A stretch of DNA of 64,000 nt from Prostheceraeus crozeri (lineage: Eukaryota > Platyhelminthes > Polycladida > Euryleptidae). Within the stretch, counting starts at the first letter, position 1. Every line of letters begins with the position of its first letter. The position numbers were made by a program, and so were the translations under genes. Where the stretch lies: contig CAJQUW010002151.1 of the NCBI GenBank assembly GCA_907163375.1, positions 1-64,000 of the forward strand, read 5' to 3'. The notes beneath the pieces were generated by a model. The model was not told where the DNA came from, did no database searches, and saw only the letters and a list, made by a program, of their open reading frames with translations. Below, one piece after another: positions 53,062 through 63,796 of this stretch.

Positions 53062-53069
53062 TAGGCTGA
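52692..53069 (+). CDS. Unknown duplicated right-end protein, copy 1, Polinton B
   Basis: About 125 residues with CKHDAERFNKIDHCRM, a hydrophobic AVYIATGFTAALY and FATFKLTDSRFNLMIVF. No family known to me. A TTTTAG acceptor-like word lies just inside the start and a GTGAGT donor-like word about 100 bases upstream, so the real first exon may be upstream in the duplicated segment. Twin at 53567-53938. Confidence 0.45.
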   Translation: MQWKVLGNLRQLAKCRPGANAYYVETEAITCKHDAERFNKIDHCRMSLAVYIATGFTAALYRNARRKEVLHRTSFATFKLTDSRFNLMIVFASPKTAQGKPRGGSIMSCPMVALKRADGSFSGLG

Positions 53070-53321
53070 CTATTGGCTTGAATAGTCAAGGGGTATGACG
53101 CTTAGATTGTCATAAACCCTATACCGCCGAGGTCGTACTGGTGCATCCGGCACCTTTCGGATGCGGGTGGTATTTGGAGTCCACACCTCATCCGTCCAAA
53201 TGATCCTCTTGATCTTCCCCTTCTTCTCATCCTCATCCCACTCGTCGAGGATGACGAACTCGGGAATGGCGTTATCTTCATCAATGAAGACGGGAATGTT
53301 GTCGGCAGATGTGGCTTCCAT
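53070..53321 (-). CDS. Small acidic-basic right-end protein, Polinton B
   Basis: 83 residues starting MEATSADNIPVFID. The first half is acidic (DEWDEDEKK), the second basic (RIRKVPDAPVRPRRYRV). A CTATATAAGC box on the minus strand at 53361-53370 is a fitting promoter. It sits between the two copies of the duplicated gene. Possibly analogous to 20467-20868 in Polinton A; function unknown. Confidence 0.45.
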   Translation of the reverse strand: MEATSADNIPVFIDEDNAIPEFVILDEWDEDEKKGKIKRIIWTDEVWTPNTTRIRKVPDAPVRPRRYRVYDNLSVIPLDYSSQ

Positions 53322-53360
53322 CGTGACTTCAAATTGAATGAGAAGCGCTACAATCTTCTA

Positions 53361-53370
53361 GCTTATATAG
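53361..53370 (-). promoter_or_regulatory. TATA box candidate for 53321 gene
   Basis: Reads CTATATAAGC on the minus strand, about 45 bases upstream of the start codon at 53321. Confidence 0.45.
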
Positions 53371-53415
53371 GGTTTTCAACAATGAATTGCTCAACAGCGA
53401 ATCAGAATGCTTCAG

Positions 53416-53937
53416 GGATAGCAATCGACTGCGATCCATGTGTAAAGAGCTTGTTAGACTACGGAAGAGAGAAGTGTGTTATGTTGCGTGAGTATCCTCC
53501 CTTTCATTCCATTCATCAATTCATCTCATTGATAGAGACAGGTAGAACTCATGGCTCTCATAACGTATGCAATGGAAAGTTTTAGGCAACCTTCGACAGT
53601 TGGCTAAATGTCGCCCTGGCGCGAATGCATACTACGTTGAGACAGAGGCAATCACTTGCAAACATGACGCAGAGAGGTTTAACAAGATTGACCATTGCCG
53701 AATGTCCCTTGCGGTATACATAGCTACGGGTTTCACCGCCGCCCTTTACAGGAACGCCCGTCGAAAGGAAGTATTACACCGAACTTCATTTGCAACGTTC
53801 AAGTTGACTGATAGCAGATTCAACTTAATGATAGTATTCGCCAGTCCGAAGACTGCCCAGGGCAAACCGCGTGGAGGTTCTATCATGTCTTGCCCCATGG
53901 TGGCCCTTAAGAGAGCCGATGGTTCATTCTCGGGATA
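53416..53937 (+). repeat. Right-end duplicated segment, copy 2, Polinton B
   Basis: Nearly identical to 52531-53061. The copy is preceded by a CTTCAG acceptor-like word. Confidence 0.9.
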
Positions 53938-53938
53938 A
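53567..53938 (+). CDS. Unknown duplicated right-end protein, copy 2, Polinton B
   Basis: Same protein as at 52692-53069. In this copy an upstream short frame from the ATG at 53382, a CTTCAG acceptor and a GTGAGT donor give a credible spliced 5' end, suggesting the gene has two or three exons. Near-identity of the copies points to a recent duplication. Converges with the spliced minus-strand gene that follows. Confidence 0.45.
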   Translation: MQWKVLGNLRQLAKCRPGANAYYVETEAITCKHDAERFNKIDHCRMSLAVYIATGFTAALYRNARRKEVLHRTSFATFKLTDSRFNLMIVFASPKTAQGKPRGGSIMSCPMVALKRADGSFSG

Positions 53939-53939
53939 T

Positions 53940-55286
53940 TTAAGGACTCAAGCTTGCCGCTTCGCCTCCGGCTCGTTCACGGAAGCAGGTGGTCGCTTCT
54001 CTTTGATATCTGTAAAGAAAGAAGTTGTTAGTTATTATCTTGAACTCTAAGTTACTTGTTTTAAACTTACAGATCTTCTCAGGACGTGGCTCGAACAGGA
54101 ATCCTGTGATCGCCTCCTTGTGGTCGAATGTAAAGTGAAGGCATTCGATACCTTTTTTAGCCCTGCTATAACACATCTCGTCTCTGCCACGTTCACAGAG
54201 GAGCGGTCTTGCGGGCACACGTCCTTTCTTGTCAAGGGGAATGTGGAGGCGACTTGATCGTCGAGTACTGCTACTCATTACTTGCTGGTGCAGCTCCTGA
54301 TTAGTCGCCACCACCTTCCCCAACTGCTTTCGCAGCCCTTCCACCTCCTCCCTCATCTTTCTTAACTCCTTCTCCTGACTCTCTCTCTCGATGAGGAGCT
54401 GCTCTTCTTTAGCCTTACTAGCGAGGTGCGAGAACCTCTCGCGATCGAGCTCTCCTTCTTTCTCAAAAAGACTAGCTTGAGTCTTCTTGAGCTCCTGAGT
54501 GACTCGCGAGAGGTTCTCGGAACTCGCTTTATAGAAGAAGCAGTCCCTCTTCCACACCTCCAACTCATTCTTCAGCTTGTCATAGTTATCAACCAGTGGT
54601 GGGCGCATAATGAAGTTGCGACATTGAGCCGCAATCCCACCACTGGTTGATAACTTAGCCGGCTGCACCTCGCTATCGAGGTCAACGTCCCTCACCGCCT
54701 CTACCTCGCTATCGAGGTAGACACTCTCGACTAGGTCAACCTTCGTCGAGCCTTTATCCTCCTCCTCTTCCTCACTGTCGCTGCTACTTGTAGCCGACTC
54801 ATCGCTAGAGGAGGAGGAGGAGGAGGATTTACTCGACTTCGGAGAAGACTCAATCGGAGTGGGTGAGAGAGCCTTTGCTGGCATGCTAGAAGATGGAGCC
54901 TCTGCTGTCGTGATAGACTCGACAGCAGACTGAGCCTCTAGAATCGGGGTGGGCGAGAGAGCCTTTGCTGGTGCACAAGATGAGGGAGGCTTTGCTGACG
55001 TGATAGCCTCGATAGCACACTGAGTCTCCAGAGCTTTCAACTCTGAGCTGAAGAGACTTTGCTTCGCCTCCTCAGTCAGCTCTGGTTGACTGCAGCTGCT
55101 ATGCTTGGCATGCCACTCCGGTAGCGTCTCGACAAGGCGAGATGCATTATGGCTGCTACAAAAGTATCGAATGCCCCCTACCATTCGCTTATGTGCACAA
55201 GAATGCTTCTTAAAGGCATCGCTACGAAAAATCTTTGAGCAGACGCAAAGCTTAAAAGCCGTCTTTGCGTTGTTGTAGTTAACCAT
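53940..55286 (-). CDS. Spliced right-end gene of Polinton B (Cys-His N-terminus, acidic Ser tract, coiled coil)
   Basis: Start at the ATG 55286 (MVNYNNAKTAF), right after a CACTTCAG acceptor, so a leader intron is likely. Residues 10-65 hold Cys/His pairs (CVCSKIF, HSCAHKR, CSSHNASR). A middle part with two AKALSPTPI repeats leads to a Ser/Asp/Glu tract (SSSSSSSSDESATSSSDSEE). Residues 250-360 form a long coiled coil. A GT-AG intron (about 54012-54070) precedes a short basic last exon. The counterpart in A is 16547-18275. Looks nuclear and dimeric; role unknown. Confidence 0.6.
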   Translation of the reverse strand: MVNYNNAKTAFKLCVCSKIFRSDAFKKHSCAHKRMVGGIRYFCSSHNASRLVETLPEWHAKHSSCSQPELTEEAKQSLFSSELKALETQCAIEAITSAKPPSSCAPAKALSPTPILEAQSAVESITTAEAPSSSMPAKALSPTPIESSPKSSKSSSSSSSSDESATSSSDSEEEEEDKGSTKVDLVESVYLDSEVEAVRDVDLDSEVQPAKLSTSGGIAAQCRNFIMRPPLVDNYDKLKNELEVWKRDCFFYKASSENLSRVTQELKKTQASLFEKEGELDRERFSHLASKAKEEQLLIERESQEKELRKMREEVEGLRKQLGKVVATNQELHQQVMSSSTRRSSRLHIPLDKKGRVPARPLLCERGRDEMCYSRAKKGIECLHFTFDHKEAITGFLFEPRPEKICKFKTSNLEFKIITNNFFLYRYQREATTCFRERAGGEAASLSP

Positions 55287-55378
55287 TTTCTGAAGTGAAA
55301 AGGGGAAAACAATGATTATAATTCCGTAAACGTTTGATAGCAAACGGAAAAGAATGATTTTACACTTAGTGAGGAATG

Positions 55379-56090
55379 ATAGATTTGAGTGTAGTGAGTG
55401 GCACTAGATCCCGTCGACAGCCCGAAGGCCTTGTACTGATCACTAGGGAAGTGAGAGATCTTCCCCGATACCCGCTCTTTACAGCTGAAGACATCATTGT
55501 CACTGCCCCGAAGTGGTAACAGGAACGCCGAGTCAAAGGTAGTGATCAGTAGCTGGGATCCAACCCCTCAAAGCTGCCTTAGACTTAGTTACATTTCAAA
55601 TCTGATAGCAGATTTGAACTCAGCATACTTGAAAACCTTAGTCTACATGTTAAAACTTTGAAAAAACTGAAAATTAAGAATTTTAAAAAAATTCCGCATT
55701 TTACTACTCATACTACTTTTAAAAAATTTTATCAGTAGTAAAGACACTATCAAACTCTATCACACAAACTTTGAAGTAAGAAGATAGCTTGCCTACTTCA
55801 AAAGATAGAGTCCTTTGCAACCCGATATCGGGAGCTCAGAGCGACGACCGTCGCTTACCTCGTCTTTCGATGAAGTGATCAGACTTGCGTTGTCGGGGGT
55901 TTATATATGCTCGGAAGAAAACTTAAAATGGCTCTATCTCCGAAAGTATTCATCGTAGCGACATGCGGTTTGTTGCAAACGATTTGTCTCATCATTCTTT
56001 ACAATATGACACCTCAACCATTCTCATATGACCACGGGAAGTTGGTGTGTCAGCACATGACCATGTAACATGCCACAAGTGAAAAAATTC
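55379..56090. other. Non-coding region right of the last gene, Polinton B
   Basis: No gene. Probably the upstream region of the spliced gene. It contains GAAGTAAGAAGATAGCTTGCC and CCTCAGT-like words but nothing I can assign. Confidence 0.4.
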
Positions 56091-57213
56091 CTAAGTGTGG
56101 GAGCTCCAGTGTGGTGAAAATTTTGAAAAATTTAAAACTTCCGAATTTTGACCTGGGACCTTTACCAAAACATTTTCCATCAAATTTCGCTGACGTCCCC
56201 CCCCCCTCTGGACAGCTTGCTTCGATCTTGGCTTCCAGTGGACGGATTTTGTCGAGTGAGGTGTCATTTGAAAGCTAAGAGTGAGACAAATTCAGTGAAA
56301 GAATCGGCTTGTTCCTATCTGTCTTCGTTTACATGTGAGACGCCATTTAAGATTTTAGGTCGGAGCTCACCTGAAAAAATCCTAAGTGTCAGAGTGACTT
56401 TGTATGGGAAAAATTAAAAATTTTCCAAAGTGTGGAATTTCGACCTGGGACCTTTACCAAAGTTTGTTTCATCAAATTTCGCTGACGTCCCCCCCCCCTT
56501 TGATCTAACTTTGGTTCTAGTGGACGGATTTTGTTCGTTCGACTTGCATTGGAAAGAGGATGAAACACTGCTCGACCGCATTTTTCGTTGCGAGTCAATC
56601 GGAGCAGCCGTTCAAAAGTTAGAGCGGTTACAAGATTTTAGGTCGGAGCTCACCTGAAAAAATCCTAAGTGTCAGAGTGACTTTGTATGGGAAAAATTAA
56701 AAATTTTCCAAAGTGTGGAATTTCGACCTGGGACCTTTACCAAAGTTTGTTTCATCAAATTTCGCTGACTCCCCCCCCCCCTTTGATCTAACTTTGGTTC
56801 TAGTGGACGGATTTTGTTCGTTCGACTTGCATTGGAAAGAGGATGAAACACTGCTCGACCGCATTTTTCGTTGCGAGTCAATCGGAGCAGCCGTTCAAAA
56901 GTTAGAGCGGTTACAAGATTTTAGGTCGGAGCTCACCTGAAAAAATCCTAAGTGTCAGAGTGACTTTGTATGGGAAAAATTAAAAATTTTCCAAAGTGTG
57001 GAATTTCGACCTGGGACCTTTACCAAAGTTTGTTTCATCAAATTTCGCTGACTCCCCCCCCTTTGATCTAACTTTGGTTCTAGTGGACGGATTTTGTTCG
57101 TTCGACTTGCATTGGAAAGAGGATGAAACACTGCTCGACCGCATTTTTCGTTGCGAGTCAATCGGAGCAGCCGTTCAAAAGTTAGAGCGGTTACAAGATT
57201 TTAGGTCGGAGCT
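56090..57213 (+). repeat. Right subterminal tandem repeats, Polinton B
   Basis: A diverged unit (CTCTGGACAGCTTGCTTCG, near 56205) followed by three of the 280-base TTTGATCTAACTTTGG units (near 56500, 56782 and 57061). They are in the same orientation as the left-end array, not inverted, and abut the inverted right terminal repeat at about 57214. Frames in them on both strands are shadows. Confidence 0.9.
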
Positions 57214-58073
57214 CACTCTGACACTTAGGATTTTTTCAGGTGAGCTCCGACCTAAAATCTTGTAACCGCTCTAACTTTTGAACGGCTGCTCCGATTGACT
57301 CGCAACGAAAAATGCGGTCGAGCAGTGTTTCATCCTCTTTCCAATGCAAGTCGAACGAACAAAATCCGTCCACTAGAACCAAAGTTAGATCAAAGGGGGG
57401 GGAGTCAGCGAAATTTGATGAAACAAACTTTGGTAAAGGTCCCAGGTCGAAATTCCACACTTTGGAAAATTTTTAATTTTTCCCATACAAAGTCACTCTG
57501 ACACTTAGGATTTTTTCAGGTGAGCTCCGACCTAAAATCTTGTAACCGCTCTAACTTTTGAACGGCTGCTCCGATTGACTCGCAACGAAAAATGCGGTCG
57601 AGCAGTGTTTCATCCTCTTTCCAATGCAAGTCGAACGAACAAAATCCGTCCACTAGAACCAAAGTTAGATCAAAGGGGGGGGGACGTCAGCGGAAAAATT
57701 TTTATCTCCGATTGCTTTCAAATTCACCATACAGATGCAGAATTTCACGCTGAATCCGAATCTGACCTCCGTTTTCACATCCGAGGCCGCGTTTCGACAC
57801 TACACACCAAAACATACCACAGTTTAACCAAGACAACCTAGACGGTCGCCCACGTCAACCTAGACGGTCGCCCACGTCAACCTAGACGGTCGCCCAAGTC
57901 CACCAGGCGGTCGGACACAGACACCCGAGACTCACACACTGGCGGACCAGAGGGGGGGGGGACGGCAGCAGAACCTCGACGGCACATCACGACACTGGCG
58001 GACCAGAGGGGGGGGGGGACTCAGCGATGGCGGCCATCTTGCGCTATCTGGTGTTCGCCGTTTTCTTACTACT
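57214..58073 (-). repeat. Right terminal inverted repeat of Polinton B
   Basis: Complement of about 34141-35000, including two inverted 280-base units, the 22-base minisatellite (GACGGTCGCCCACGTCAACC) and the C/G tracts. Ends TTACTACT. Confidence 0.9.
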
Positions 58074-58079
58074 CCAGAA
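58074..58079. repeat. Target site duplication of Polinton B, right (CCAGAA)
   Basis: Exact copy of 34135-34140, directly outside the right inverted repeat. Confidence 0.95.
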
Positions 58080-61000
58080 AGTTTTCTGAATCGAATTTTG
58101 ATGCTTCAGCATATATTGATTCATGATATAGCTGCATAAAAGTTGTATGAACACCTTTATCAAAAAGTGTTATGTTAACTCTCATGCGTTTTGACCCCGG
58201 AGCAGTCGTGGATTAATCTTTGCTAACTTTGCTTCAACACCAATGCTTGCACCAACCAGTTCCATAGATGAACTGCACAAAACTTTGACATAGATCTGTG
58301 ATCCAAGTGCATCATTCATAATTCAAATGTCATTTTCTAAAGCACACAAAACCAATGAGTTTCATGAAAAGGTGACATAAATGTCCACTTTGAATAGATT
58401 TTTTATTCGGGTTGTAACGATAATAACGATCTGAGGAAGACATTAATTGTAAATGTAATCTCGTAATGCAAAGCCCTCTTCAGATGGCCATTATTTCTAT
58501 ATTTCTTGGAAATGCATCGGAATATTTTAATGCCGTTGAGAAGATATTGCAGTCACTTCTTAAAAACTGCTCAAATTCGAAGACAGGTATATGTCGTTTA
58601 TGAAAAGATAACCAGGAATTTGCAAGTGTGCATATTTTTTATCGAGTAAAATCATTACATCGATCAATTGATTTATGAGAATATATTTGGATATTTGTAT
58701 AGCATTAATATCATGTCTTTCATCAGTCTGCGAGTGCAATCAGACAATTCATTCAACGACTGATTTCTCCCAGATTACATACTGAAGTGAAGCAGATGTT
58801 TCGTTAGTCAAACTGATTTAGAAAACTGTTTTAAAAGGTGTTCAGACTGTTTTTGAAGGTTTTGCAATTTGTAAACATAATGAGGTTTTATTTTTGTGAT
58901 AGATCTTTATCCCAGTTTCTCGAATTTGTTCATCATAAAACACCTAAGTCATTTGAAAAAAATGTAACTGAGTAATGCAGCGCAACTAGTTTCAATATCA
59001 TAAGGCTAATTGCGATGGAGTCGTATAATTCATGCTAATCAATATTACTCTGGTTTCATTACTCATTCCAAACAATCACTTGCTCTGTGTATACTAATTT
59101 AGTTGTATTTACATTTCATTTTCGTGTCCTTGGAGTGCGTTCAAAGTCGCATTCATGTTATAAACTAATCAACTTGATAGACAAGATGTTTAACATATCC
59201 AACGAGAGATGAACACATTTACCTTTACCTGTCAGAGTCGCAATGTCTTCATGCTGTCAGCTTTCATGCTGATATGAATACAAGCAAATCCTTCACATAT
59301 TCCGACATTTGAAGTTTTATTATCGATTAAATACATGAAATATGATTTTTTCTCTCGAAGCATTTAAAAATAATTTATGCACGCGATAATTTATAATAGA
59401 CAAAGGAGGAGATGAAACAAAATGAAAATTTAGTTACTTGAAATGAGTTCGCACGTTCGTCTGACAATTTTAGTATGTGTAATCCTGGGACATTTTTCAG
59501 ATCACGGGATTTGGGATACTACTTATCCCAGGCATATTCATGTTGAGCCCATTTTGATTGAAAATCAAGCACCACATATTTGCGGCAATATCCCATGCTG
59601 TTAGTTCAACTTATGGGTTGCTCAACCCTGGCCTCTTTGGGGGAGGAGGCAGAAGGAAGGGGCGCTCCTCCTCCAAAAATTATGCTCTGGTTCTTCAATT
59701 AATTTAGACACTGGGCTATTCAATAGCTTATTCAAGCATTTTTGATAAGATTCTGCAATATTTTAGAATTTGGCCCACTGGGAGGTCAAATGAAATAATT
59801 TGGTCCCCTGTAATCATACATATTTACGAAATGAAAATACTTACTGCATTTCTGTCTTGTATTTCATGCTTTTCTTAGCATTATACTTTCTCAAATTCAT
59901 TTTTCAGTCCTACACTTATCTCGTAGTGAAATTGAAATGGGTTGCCGAATTTTGACAAATTCTCTAAACTTTGAGAATCCCCCACATATGGTAGGGGTTA
60001 ACACTAAGCGATCATGAAGCATTATCTCATTAAATAGTTCTATTTACTTGATTGACTCTTCATAATTCTATTAAGCTTAGTTAGTAGCTTTGTATAGAAT
60101 GCATCCATAATTCAATTTTCCCAAAATATGCTCAAAATATGTAAATTGATTTTATAATGTACATCCTGTCATTGACATTCTTTAAAGGCATATAGGATAA
60201 AAAGCAAATTTAATTACATAATTCAAAATTCATAGAAATTACTGAAAATGTGAACACCTAACACCTATCAAGAAAATCACAAATAAACTACACAAAAAAT
60301 ATGTAAAGTTATCAAATGGTGTCTTGCATAAAACTCTAGAAAAAGTATGTCAATTCTCTTAGCATCAATCAGAAGTTGTCTCTAGATACATTTGACATGA
60401 CCAACAACCCATGAGCAGAACAACTCATGTGGCAATACAGCAAATGCAGCACAAACGATACAGCAGACGGGCAAATACAGAACAATTGACTATGGAGCAG
60501 ATTATGGCTCTAAAATTGCCGATAAATAATTGAAATGACTGTTTTGATGAATCGTTTGAACCAAATGGTACTTGGTTGAAATGCTTATTTGGCAACCTTT
60601 TACTGTTCCGTATAATGCATGCATCCATGGGTACTCGCCAAAGTCAGTTCTTAATGTGTATGATCAGCTCACTATATTGTTGTAACTTAGTAGCAAACAC
60701 AGTGAATTGTTTTATTCAACCAAAGCAGGTTGAGAATGCCTTTTGAAACGGTGAAACACAACATCAATTATTTGAAGCTATGATCAATGTATATAATCCG
60801 ACATAGAAATCCGACACTCTATCATAATATGGAATTATAGAAAGGACAACCACATTGAAACAAAATTACGTCGTGAGCAGGCGTTGTCATGACAACGATG
60901 CTAAACAATGCTGCCTTCCAGTGGTTGACAGTGGGAAAGCACCGGCACTATGTCAGAGCATGTTGTAAAGATTCACGATTATTATGATTTCTCTTTGAAT

Positions 61001-62350
61001 ATAACATCATTTTGAAAAAGTATGTAGCTTGTAAAATGCTGCCTTGAGGCAAGAACTTGCAGCTACGGCAGGTCTGAGTAAATTGATTCTTCTGACTATC
61101 TAGCGACACTAGCTTCGATCAGTGCATGACCGAGTAGCTGAAATTATCATCAACAGAATCTATAGTCCATTACAGGCCCACTAACTTCAACAGAGCGATA
61201 TATCGGATTTCTATGGTCAAAGCTGTGGGAAAATGTAAGTAACCATTGATTGAAACTATAGAAAACATCAGCTAAAAATTAAGAAAAATGTAACAAACAA
61301 AATTATAAAAGTAGTTGAAGACATTCCGAAACTACGAGTACAATGCCCCTAAGAATAGTTACTAGAATCGAACTGACATTTTGACATGCTATAAAGGCCT
61401 TGTTCCAAACGCTTTATTTATTTTCGTTTTATTACTTTACTCATTGATGGCTAAGTTGGTGGAGTGGACGCAACAGCGGCATGCGATTACATGCTGCTTC
61501 CGTGGCTATATCGAATAACAGGAAATTCCTGACAAGAAATACGGTAATTGATGATCTTTCAAAAATTCATGATCGGAATTTTCCGGGATTCGGTGTACGA
61601 GCATTTAGCCGGGATCGCAAGAAATTGCGAAAAGTTGCAAAAAAAATTGCATTCCAGGAAAATCCTGGGATGCAAACACTATGGACAATGGCAGTGGCGT
61701 CGCGTGCTCCCAGACCATTGGCCTTCGCTCAAAAGTGGATTCCTATATTTCTGCAGCAGACAACATGAACTGCATAAAATAATTAATTTGACGCAGTCTT
61801 AATTTCAGTGAATTCTCAAACACTTGTACAAGTACATGAACATTCAAATCATGCCGGCATCCATGACTACAGAATGAAATGAAATGATGTGAGAAATAGA
61901 TACTGATAAATGAATGGTGCACTGAAGTCCTTCGACTACCCAATGTTGACTATTCTGCATGTGAATTGTGATTCACTATATGTCATGTGAAAGCCTCTTT
62001 TTCTGAACAGCCTCATAAGCATGCAATTCTAACCTGACTGTTCGTCAACGCGACTCTTGTTTTCCCAAGATTTTAAATGTCAAATGACAATGAAAATGTG
62101 ATGTTGATTTCTCACATGACGCTTGATCACCTTGGTGAGATTACTATAGAGAACATTCACTCTCGTGGAAGCTCTCGCCAACGCAAGACTCTGTTGTTTA
62201 TTGTAGCCTGTCAATCACTTACATGTTTCAAATTTAGGGCAGCTAAAATGTTTTTTGTGCTCCTCCTGATATTATATCCCTTGAGAGTGGTTCAGTTTTT
62301 ATTTCAATGCCATAAACTTTGTGTACGATGGCTAGAGATTTCTGCATAAT
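58080..62350. other. Anonymous host DNA
   Basis: AT-rich, with no long frame, recognisable protein motif, tRNA or clear repeat in over 4 kb. Short frames near 60425, 61481 and 62077 lack homology-like features. Confidence 0.5.
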
Positions 62351-62359
62351 CCCTCGGAA

Positions 62360-63796
62360 TCCTTGAAAAAGGAAATAGTCTTGGATTGGTTGTCAATCCT
62401 CATAAATGTGAACTCATAGTCAGTGACATTGTCAAATGCAAAGACTCAATTGCTTCATTTCTTTCAATAGCTCCTGACATCAAGGTTTTGGAGGCGAAAG
62501 ATGTCACTCTTTTAGGAGCACCAATTGGTGTAGATTCAATCAAACCAGCTTTGCTGAAAAAATTAGAAGAATTAGATCGCCTGATTTCGCGTCTAATGGA
62601 TTTAGATGCTCATGATGCCCTATATTTGCTCAGACATTGTTTTGCGATTCCGAAGTTGCTGTATCTTTTGAGGACGACTCCCTGCTTCCATCATCCTGAC
62701 ATATTGGATCGGTATGACTCTACTCTCCGTCATTCATTGGAAAATATTCTTAATTGTCGATTAAATGATTCGTCGTGGACTCAAGCGTCTTTACCGGTGG
62801 CAATGGGTGGATTAGGTGTTCGAAGTGCTGCACAGCTATTATTACCTGCCTAATTCTTGGCTTCAGCGTGTAGTACTAGAACGCTCTGCTTTGCTCTTCT
62901 GCCCTATCATGATGAAGACTACTCAAGTCCTGTGTTTAATGAGGCATATGCTAAGTGGAAAGCTCTCGTGAACTTTGACTCATCAGACATTCCTGACAAA
63001 CAGCGTCTTTGGGACAAACCAATTTTACAGAACATACACCAACGAATGATTGACTCCTTTAAGACTGTTGCTGACAAAGCTCGCTTTCTTGCTGTGTCAT
63101 CCAAGTATTCCAGTGTCTGGCTAAATGCTCTACCTGTAACATCACTTGGACTAAGACTGACTAATTCGCAATTACGAATTGCATGCGCGCTACGATTGGG
63201 CATTCAAGTGTGTCATCCGCATATTTGTGTGTGTGGGGAAGAAGTGGACCCCTCTGGTTGTACATGGTTTGAGGTGTAAAAGAAGTGCTGGTAGATCTGC
63301 TCGCCATTATGAAGCAAATGACCTGATCCGACGAGCTCTTATTTCAGGAGGTGTCCCTGCCATTCTTGAACCTCCGGGCGTTTCACGAACAGACGGCAAG
63401 CGCCCCGACGGTTTAACAATGATTCCGTGGAGGGCTGGCAAATGTGCTGTATGGGATTTTACCTGCCGTGACACTTTGTCCCCAACTTATGTGGAATCCT
63501 CAGCTTCGGGCTCAGGAAAGACGGCGACGGCAGCTGAACATCGTAAGCTTGCCAAATATTCGAACTTGTCGCCTACATATGAAGTCATTCCCATATGCAT
63601 CGAAACTTTTGGGGCTTGGGGACCTCCTGCTATATCTTTCGTCCGTGAGGTCGGCAGGAGGGTTGAAGCGGCCACTGGGGATCCAAGATCCACATCCTTT
63701 TTGATGCAGAGACTCAGCATGGCTGGGAATGCTGCCTCTGTTCTGGCTACCTTACCATCTGCCAGGGACTTATTTGAAATTTTTGATTTTTGTTAG
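62360..63796 (+). mobile_element. 3' part of a non-LTR retrotransposon with likely restriction-like endonuclease
   Basis: The plus strand encodes, in order, the end of a reverse transcriptase and its thumb (GLVVNPHKCELIVSD, LGAPIGVDS, LLRHCFAIPKLLYLLRT, SLPVAMGGLGVRSA), a Cys/His knuckle (CVCGEE, HGLRC) and a nuclease-like block (KRPDGLTMIPWRAGKCAVWD) ending QRLSMAGNAASVLATL. The PD followed by Asp about 15 residues later recalls the restriction-like endonuclease of R2/Hero-type LINEs. The 5' two thirds are missing. The frame is interrupted by a stop near 62851 and changes near 63250, so it is a dead 5'-truncated copy. Confidence 0.65.

Larger units (their letters stand above)
34141..58073. 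mobile_element. Polinton (Maverick) B, looks whole
   Basis: A 23.9-kb element starting AGTAGTAAG and ending with its mirror, flanked by CCAGAA on both sides, with inverted repeats of about 860 bases. All core genes are open: packaging ATPase, integrase, capsid, protease and a polymerase of almost 1,300 residues. It also carries a TBP-like gene, two PC4-like genes, a DEDDh exonuclease-like gene, RING-type proteins and a spliced right-end gene. It looks whole and recent. Right-end repeat arrays are rearranged relative to the left. Confidence 0.95.

Noticed and set aside
34530-57700. CRISPR-like or satellite array made by the 280-base units
   Set aside because: Units are long, lack spacers and are confined to the ends of Polinton B.
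1397-58073. A and B as a recent duplication of one element
   Set aside because: Different target duplications, unrelated terminal repeat sequences beyond AGTAGT, diverged proteins and different placement of the LPSN genes.
61445-61490. tRNA or SINE start (TGGCTAAGTTGG resembles a Pol III A box)
   Set aside because: No B box at a proper distance and no cloverleaf pairing visible.
61481-61802. Two overlapping plus-strand frames
   Set aside because: No motif, no codon pattern and mutually overlapping; likely chance.
62360-63796. LTR retroelement reading of the reverse transcriptase remnant
   Set aside because: No LTR, gag, protease or integrase; thumb and endonuclease words are of the non-LTR type.
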